This document shows positions 59,183-64,000 of a stretch of 64,000 bases of DNA, piece by piece (positions within the stretch are counted from its first letter, which is position 1; each line of letters starts with the position of its first letter). The notes under the pieces were generated by a model that worked only from the letters and a program-made list of their open reading frames with translations, did not search any database and was not told the origin of the DNA. The translations under genes and the position numbers were made by a program. The stretch is from Aplectana chamaeleonis (Eukaryota; Nematoda; Chromadorea; Rhabditida; Cosmocercidae): positions 62,001 to 126,000 of the forward strand of contig JAPDOI010001316.1 in NCBI GenBank assembly GCA_029168955.1, read 5' to 3'.

Positions 59183-59737
59183 TACTCGCCTAATGGGCGT
59201 CGGGAGCGAGCGCAATCGATTAGTGCTGGGCGCATTGGATAATGGGCGCACCCACATCAAATAGATTGCCAGTTGAGGGACCGGCGAAAATCAGCGCTGC
59301 TGACCCTGATGGGAGAGAAAGCAAGAATAGGGGAGTGCGCCGACCGAAGGTGCGCTGAGGAGAGGCAGCACGCGAGTCGGCAAGGCCGCAGACAGCGAGC
59401 GCGTTGCAGATGCTGTGGTGGGAGCCGGGAGGGCGCAGACAGTGGACGCCAAGCACCCCACTCCATGAAACTGTAGGATACAGTATTCGCTGCTTCCGGA
59501 TCTTCGTTAGTTCAAAACCAATCCCCATCAATAGTTACACCAATCGATAGCCCTTGACACCAGGATTACGATTATCACCGTAGATTCGCTCAAAGTTGAC
59601 TTTGAAGCGAGTTATAGGAAAAAGACGAAAAAGACGCTAAAACCCGACCTCGCGCGCCTTCTGACCAAATCCTATGAGAGGTATTGTACCATGTTCCCGT
59701 TGTCCTTCGCACGCCAGAGCTGAGGTCAGAGGTAGCG

Positions 59738-60383
59738 AGACCGCGTCGCAATGCATCTCAACCGCGTGTCAATAGCGTACCGACAGTCTGGTAATGCATA
59801 AAGACCGCGTGGCAAGAAGTATCGACCGCGTGACAATGCGTGCTGACTGCGTGGCCCTACGTATCGACCGCGTGGCAATGCGTACTAACCACGTTGCATT
59901 GCGTCCCGACCGCGTCGCAAGACGTAACGACGGCGCAATGATACGTACTAACATCGTGGCTATGCGTACTGACCGCATGACAGTACGTATTGACCGCGTG
60001 GCAATGCGTACTAACCACGTTGCATTGCGTCCCGACCGCGTCGCAAGACGTACCGACGGCGCGACGATACGTACTAACGGCGTGGCAATGCGTACTGAAC
60101 GCATGGCAGTACGTATTGACCGCGTGACAATGCGTACTAACCACGTTGCATTGCGTCCCGACCGCGTCGCCAGACATACCAACGGCGCAACGATACGTAC
60201 TAACAGCGTGGCAATGCGTACTGACCGCATGGAAGTACGTATTGACCGCGTGACAATGCGTACTAACCACATTGCATTGCGTCCTGACCGCGTCACAAAA
60301 CGTACCGACGGCGCAGCGATGCGTACTAACCGCGTGGCATTGCGTACTGACCGCGTGGAACTGCGTATCGATAGTGGTCAAAT
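59738..60383 (+). repeat. 21-bp minisatellite with a 126-bp (six-unit) higher-order repeat
   Basis: About 31 monomers of the type GTACTGACCGCGTGGCAATG. GCGTACTAACCAC recurs at 59880, 60006, 60132 and 60258, exactly 126 bp apart, so six distinct 21-bp variants form a higher-order unit repeated at least three times. A 284-codon plus-strand frame (59794-60648) and a 235-codon minus-strand frame run through it as 7-residue repeats; both are explained by the 21-bp period. Same family as 41103-41895, inverted. Confidence 0.93.
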
Positions 60384-60477
60384 TGCGTTCCAAACGTCGC
60401 CCATCCCGCCGTCGGTACGCAACCTGTACGCGGTCAGTACGGAACATGTCCGCGGTTGGTCCACCCCATTGTCTGAG
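60384..60477 (-). repeat. Border of the 21-bp minisatellite family
   Basis: The orientation of GTACTGACC words flips here, and the segment ends with the inverted border CTCAGACAATGGGGTGGACC (60458-60477). The 28 bp 60450-60477 match 41103-41130 with one difference. This gives both minisatellite loci the same defined edge. Confidence 0.75.
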
Positions 60478-61372
60478 AAGGTTAATACTGCCCTCGCTGA
60501 ACACAGTCGCATGCATAAGTGTTCGCCGAATTTGTGTTGTTTGCGTCTGTGCGTGATCATGCATGCTGCGCGAATCAGCGTTAGAGTTAGGGGAGAAGTA
60601 GAGGAGAGCCTACACCCGAAAGCTCATCCACGCGTTGGAAAAGAGTAAATTTCGTTCAACATTAAAGGCAGCATTCTGGATGAAAAAATTGCCTTTTTTG
60701 CAGAAACCCAAGCTTAGGGTCCCTCTTAGAACAGAAAGGAAGGAAGAACTACGAAAAACAATAAGGAAGTGGGAAAAAACTGGTGGACCGATCGGCCAAT
60801 TGGGACACCCCGCCCACGCCATATAGCACTTGTCCATCGTTCGTTTCACCAAAAGAACAGTTGCCGAAGTTTTGAATGCTTTTTATCCCGCAAAATTCGA
60901 AAATCCAATCATGGGAATTTAACCATCTTATTTTTAAGAGCTTTTGGTACATGAACAAAGTCGCCTAAGAATTTCGAAGCTCAAAACCATTTGCGACTTT
61001 AGGTTTTACGTTTTGTATGCAGTGCGCAAAACAGCAACAGGCGTAAATAAACATTGAATAGATGTTCTTAACAGTTGTTAACTTCGATATTCGAGAGTTT
61101 TGTGGTGACTTTTCCCTATTATCCTCTGCTTCGTGAACTTCTCTTCTCAAGAACATGGAGAACTAGAATAGGTATTTTTATTTGGTGAAGACTGCCTTTG
61201 AGTGACTGCCACGGTTAAGAACCGAAAGGGCGACTTGTATAGATAAGAAGACAATTGCAGATTCAATTAGCAGCACAGATTAACAGCTATGATAAGCCAA
61301 TTGACTCATCGACATTCTTTGGGACTGTGTTCATTTTGCACTGAGTTCGGCACTGTGAAGCCCTATGTAAGG
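60478..61372. other. Unrecognised DNA
   Basis: No gene is supported. TTAA followed by AGGCAGCAT at 60662-60674 resembles an end of the TTAA-flanked family, but the similarity stops after nine bases. Confidence 0.4.
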
Positions 61373-61522
61373 TAACGTCGGCGTGGATCCGGAAGAGACT
61401 TTGCGTTCACTGTTGAAGGTTGGCGCAAACTCGGTGCACCTATGTTATAGCATGTGGCACCGAGTTTGCGCCAACATCCGATGAGGAACGCGAGGTCTTT
61501 TTCGGATCCACGCCGATGTTAT
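61373..61522. repeat. Inverted repeat, arms about 65 bp
   Basis: The left arm (61373-61437, TCGGCGTGGATCCG to GGCGCAAACTCGGTGC) is matched by the right arm (61457-61522, GCACCGAGTTTGCGCC to CGGATCCACGCCGA). The arms are roughly 80-85% alike, with a 19-nt spacer. The mismatched long stem could be a foldback element or a hairpin transcript. Confidence 0.75.
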
Positions 61523-62366
61523 GTGTCTTGTTAGATATCGCAGTGTGAAATGTTTTCTCACGCGCCGAACAGGCTGTGGAATCGATCTGCTGACTGTGGC
61601 TCTGAATTTTCCAGTCCCCATTCCACCACCCTACGTGATCGTTCCCGCCACATGCAACGGCCACAATGGCGCAGTGCGATTTCGCGCCGTTCTCGCGTCT
61701 CGCTCTCGCAAATCAGCTCAACTTTCCACCAAAGTTCATTCGAACTTTTCACTCGGCTGAAGGGGTTTACTACGGGCCTTGGTCTGTTAGCCTCTTTGCT
61801 TCCCCGGATCAAGAACGAAACTCCCTGGTTTTCTCTCAGTTCCTGAAGAAAGCTGGGAAAGATTTGGCCAATGAAAATTTCAAACTCACACTTCTCCTTC
61901 ATCAGCGGCGATGCATTTTGCTGAGGTGAGAACCAGCGATGGAGTGATTAGCGTTCCTGTGCAGCCAATAACTCTCGTCACGTTGGTGGGAGACTGTGAG
62001 AGAATCTGAAAATCAATGTGCTCCTTCTAGCGATGTTTTACGAAATTCCATGGACGACCACGGACAAACCACGTCACTCTCAACAAGTTTTTAGGGTATT
62101 TAAATAGTGCCGGAAATGTGATATATGTAACCGACTGATACAAATGAAAATTGAGCGTAGAAGTGCTCTGTCGATTCACGGTCACTCTAGAACTACTCAA
62201 GCAATCCAGTTCCAGAACGCCGGCCAGTTCATCCACCATTGTCAGCCGGCAGCTAACGGCCAATACACTGGAAATCTACCGCAGCACCGCTCATCAGACT
62301 GCTGCATCGTGTCAGCGCACCTGTGTTGGATTGGTACATTCAATAACAGGTGAACTCCTAAACGCT
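61523..62366. other. Unrecognised DNA
   Basis: Overlapping open frames of 78-114 codons on both strands lie at 61521-62263 and have no recognised domain. TTTTCCAG at 61614 and AGGTGAGA at 61925 look like splice sites, but no frame is open between them. No gene is called. Confidence 0.4.
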
Positions 62367-62923
62367 CTGACAAGGGAACTATTTTTAGTCAAAGCGGCCA
62401 TTACATGTACATCTTAAGAACCATTTCCAAACCTAAAATCCGCATATAAATATCTCCCGCAGCTGCCTAGAATCAGTATGCAAGAAGAAATGAGCGTTTT
62501 CAGATTTCCGCGGTAATGCGACTAGCGCTAGGATGATCGCATAGAAACCGCTGCACTGAGCGCTGGGGAGGCGTGACCTTTCATCTTGAGCAATATTTCC
62601 TTCCGTGACCGAGCACGAGAACAGGGGAACGGAACGGAACAGCCCAAAAAGTGCCGGAAATACGGGAATGAAATCCGAAACGGAACAGTTTCGCACAGTC
62701 CGGGATGGGACCGTGTGGAACTAGTTATGGCGCGACCTCGACCATGTTTGTGAGCGTGTATGCTGCCTTTGAACAGCAAGAAAATTAGGGCAAAACGCCT
62801 ATAACTTCATTCAAAGCTACATGCCCTAGGCAGCTCATGTTAAGATTCCGTATTCGGAATTAGTTCTAGGACTGTACATTCCACTTGAGATAGCCACTTT
62901 GTCTGATAGTAGTTTCCTTGTGA
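62367..62923. mobile_element. Inverted-repeat element with ACAAGGAA ends, copy 2
   Basis: The left end CTGACAAGGGAACTA, then AGTCAAAGCGGCCATTACAT, is matched inverted by the right end: TCACAAGGAAACTACTATCA, then ACAAAGTGGCTATCTCAAG. It shares its ends with 51013-51915 but is shorter (about 557 bp) and its interior is unrelated. The interior includes the solo end at 62751-62768. Confidence 0.6.
62751..62768 (-). mobile_element. Solo end of the TTAA-flanked family
   Basis: Read on the minus strand, AGGCAGCATACACGCTCA matches the end of the 32792-33287 element at 17 of 18 bases. The flank is TTGA rather than TTAA. No partner end is evident. Confidence 0.5.
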
Positions 62924-63244
62924 GGCAATTGAACTACTATTATGTATGAAGCCGAAGTGGCTATTGCCCGGAAACATCAGATGGCATGTCGTGTCTAAAC
63001 TCACTAGGGAGTGACCAGACCTGGTTTCCAGAACTACGCATATAGCCATGTTTTTCTGATCGACCACCTACCTGGTACTTGTAAAAAGCCTAATATGCTG
63101 CCCGAATACTGAATTTCAAAAAGTTATCTCTTTATAAAAAAATCGGGAATTTTTTTTGTCCAAACTTCTCACCGGGGGTATAATGAGGACCGAATATTCG
63201 ACTTCGAATAAATATTCGAATTTTTTCAACAAATTTTCATTCGA
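62924..63244. other. Unrecognised DNA
   Basis: Nothing supported. AAGTGGCTATTGCC near 62954 weakly echoes the ACAAGGAA-family ends. Confidence 0.4.
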
Positions 63245-63435
63245 ACATTCGAATATTTGGAAAGTGTGAATATTCGAACATTATTCGAGTTCGACTATTC
63301 GCAAAAGGTGAATATTCAAATATTATTTGAATTCGACTATTCGGAAAAGGTGAATATTCGATTATTACTCGAATTCGACTATTCGCAAAACGCCAATATT
63401 CGAACGTTATTCGAATTCGACTACTCGAGCTGGTT
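63245..63435 (+). repeat. 42-bp AT-rich tandem repeat, about four copies
   Basis: GAATATTCGAA-type words recur at 63268, 63310, 63352 and 63394, exactly 42 bp apart, followed by TTATT.GA.TTCGACTATTC. The 66-codon open frame through it is a 14-residue repeat product. Confidence 0.9.
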
Positions 63436-63488
63436 CAACAGAAATTATGAAAATTAGCTCTAGTATATAAAGAAACCAGTTTCGTCTC

Positions 63489-63571
63489 ACACCGCTTCGC
63501 GGTGTTCAACGAAACTGGAACTCGCGCCGCTTCGCGGCGCTCGCGCATGCACTCACGCCGCTGCGCGGCGT
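63489..63571. repeat. Three consecutive GC-rich hairpins
   Basis: Perfect 7-bp stems with 3-nt loops: ACACCGC-TTC-GCGGTGT (63489-63505), GCGCCGC-TTC-GCGGCGC (63524-63540) and ACGCCGC-TGC-GCGGCGT (63555-63571). The stems differ at the first and third pairs, always on both strands, so pairing is kept. Spacing is 35 and 31 bp. In style they resemble the hairpins at 34389-34411 and 43735-43757. Confidence 0.8.
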
Positions 63572-64000
63572 TCGATTTCCACCCATCATAAAGACCGGGG
63601 CTTTGCTAAAGATCTTTGCAGCTTGGTAGAAGTGAGCGTCTTTTTTCTGATAATCGCTATCAGAGGTGATATTTCGCCATAATCGACCGCCGCAACGGGT
63701 GTTTTGTCAAAATATAAAGTTTTTAAGTAGTGCCTCGGAGTTTCCCTGCTTTCTGACAAACTCTTTCAGGATTGTGCAAAGAAATCAAGCGTAAATGAAA
63801 AGTCTGATCTGTTTGCCTCAAATTCGCCAATCGGCTGCTTTTCTCATTCATATGGAGAGTCATAAATGATATTTGATGCTCAAAATGCACTCCCCTCAGT
63901 ATTTACCCTCTCCTACAAATCACGCAACTTATCTGTGCGATTTCTGTGAAAGCATTTCTTCCAATGCAGGCAGTTTCAAGAAAGTCATCAGATTCCTCAA
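63572..64000. other. Unrecognised DNA to window end
   Basis: No gene, repeat or inverted structure is supported here. Confidence 0.4.

Larger units (their letters stand above)
46480..59688. mobile_element. 13.2-kb palindromic (foldback-type) composite element
   Basis: Arms 46480-50156 and 56020-59688 are inverted copies of about 3.67 kb, with coordinates summing to 106153-106176 along their length. They are about 98-99% alike where compared (three substitutions in about 240 bp at 48361-48600), with small indels. A further inverted segment (50430-50525 and 55527-55622) lies inside. The outer ends read TACAATACCGCTCATAGG and CCTATGAGAGGTATTGTA, that is CAATACC termini flanked by TA, as expected for Tc1/mariner-type insertions; this superfamily call is inference. 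Each arm carries nested inverted-repeat elements and a 42-bp repeat array. No transposase was seen. Many differences between the arms argue against a recent fold-back assembly artefact. Confidence 0.85.
56020..59688 (-). repeat. Right arm of the large palindrome
   Basis: Inverted copy of 46480-50156 with the same contents in mirror order: 56640-56710 (ATCACCCATC repeat), 56745-57540 (42-bp array), 57673-59182 (nested element) and the CAATACC terminus at 59686. It differs from the left arm by scattered substitutions and small indels, including one of about 11 bp near 57540. Confidence 0.9.

Noticed and set aside
46480..59688. Palindrome as a fold-back assembly artefact
   Set aside because: The arms differ by many substitutions and several indels, and the inner parts are unequal. 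A chimeric fold-back read would give near-identical arms.
61521..61930. Possible exon between TTTTCCAG (61614) and AGGTGAGA (61925)
   Set aside because: No reading frame is open across the whole interval; each has at least one stop.
60662..62768. A 2.1-kb TTAA element from 60662 to 62768
   Set aside because: The two ends agree for only nine bases (AGGCAGCAT) and the right flank is TTGA. The right end is instead listed as a solo end.

Overview
This is a gene-poor, repeat-dominated stretch of a eukaryotic genome, most likely from a clade V (strongylid-like) nematode. That assignment is an inference. It rests on an RTE-type non-LTR retrotransposon whose endonuclease/reverse-transcriptase fragments read like nematode RTE elements, on many TA- and TTAA-flanked foldback elements of the kind common in nematodes, and on a 42-nt intron-like segment with a TTTCAG acceptor. 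I found no host protein gene, tRNA, rRNA, spliced-leader gene or telomere repeat that I can support. All comparisons were made by eye, so identities are approximate.

Layout. (1) 1-31258: one uninterrupted head-to-tail satellite array with a 156-bp monomer, 200 complete copies plus 58 bp. No net length change is visible across 31.2 kb, and the array runs off the left edge. (2) 31259-46479: a mosaic of short inverted-repeat elements (two TTAA-flanked, one hAT-like with an 8-bp target duplication, several foldbacks), 21-bp and 42-bp minisatellites, poly(G) tracts and unrecognised single-copy-looking DNA. (3) 46480-59688: a 13.2-kb palindrome with arms of about 3.7 kb, roughly 98-99% alike in the stretches compared. 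It ends in TA-flanked CAATACC termini and has smaller Tc1/mariner-like inverted-repeat elements nested in each arm. Its 5-6 kb loop holds a 0.9-kb inverted-repeat element (51013-51915) and a full-length but frameshifted RTE retrotransposon (52132-55401) with a 13-bp target-site duplication. (4) 59689-64000: a 21-bp/126-bp higher-order minisatellite, more inverted-repeat elements, a 42-bp minisatellite and a cluster of three GC-rich hairpins.

The only recognisable coding capacity is the dead RTE element (AP-type endonuclease, RT domain, C-terminal region) on the minus strand. Most other open frames come from tandem repeats whose periods (21, 42, 126, 156 bp) are multiples of three and so stay open without coding selection. 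The best leads for something undescribed are the 13-kb nested palindrome, the dispersed hairpin family with a paired (compensatory) stem change, the recurrence of an exact 42-bp period in unrelated minisatellites, and the indel-free 156-bp satellite.
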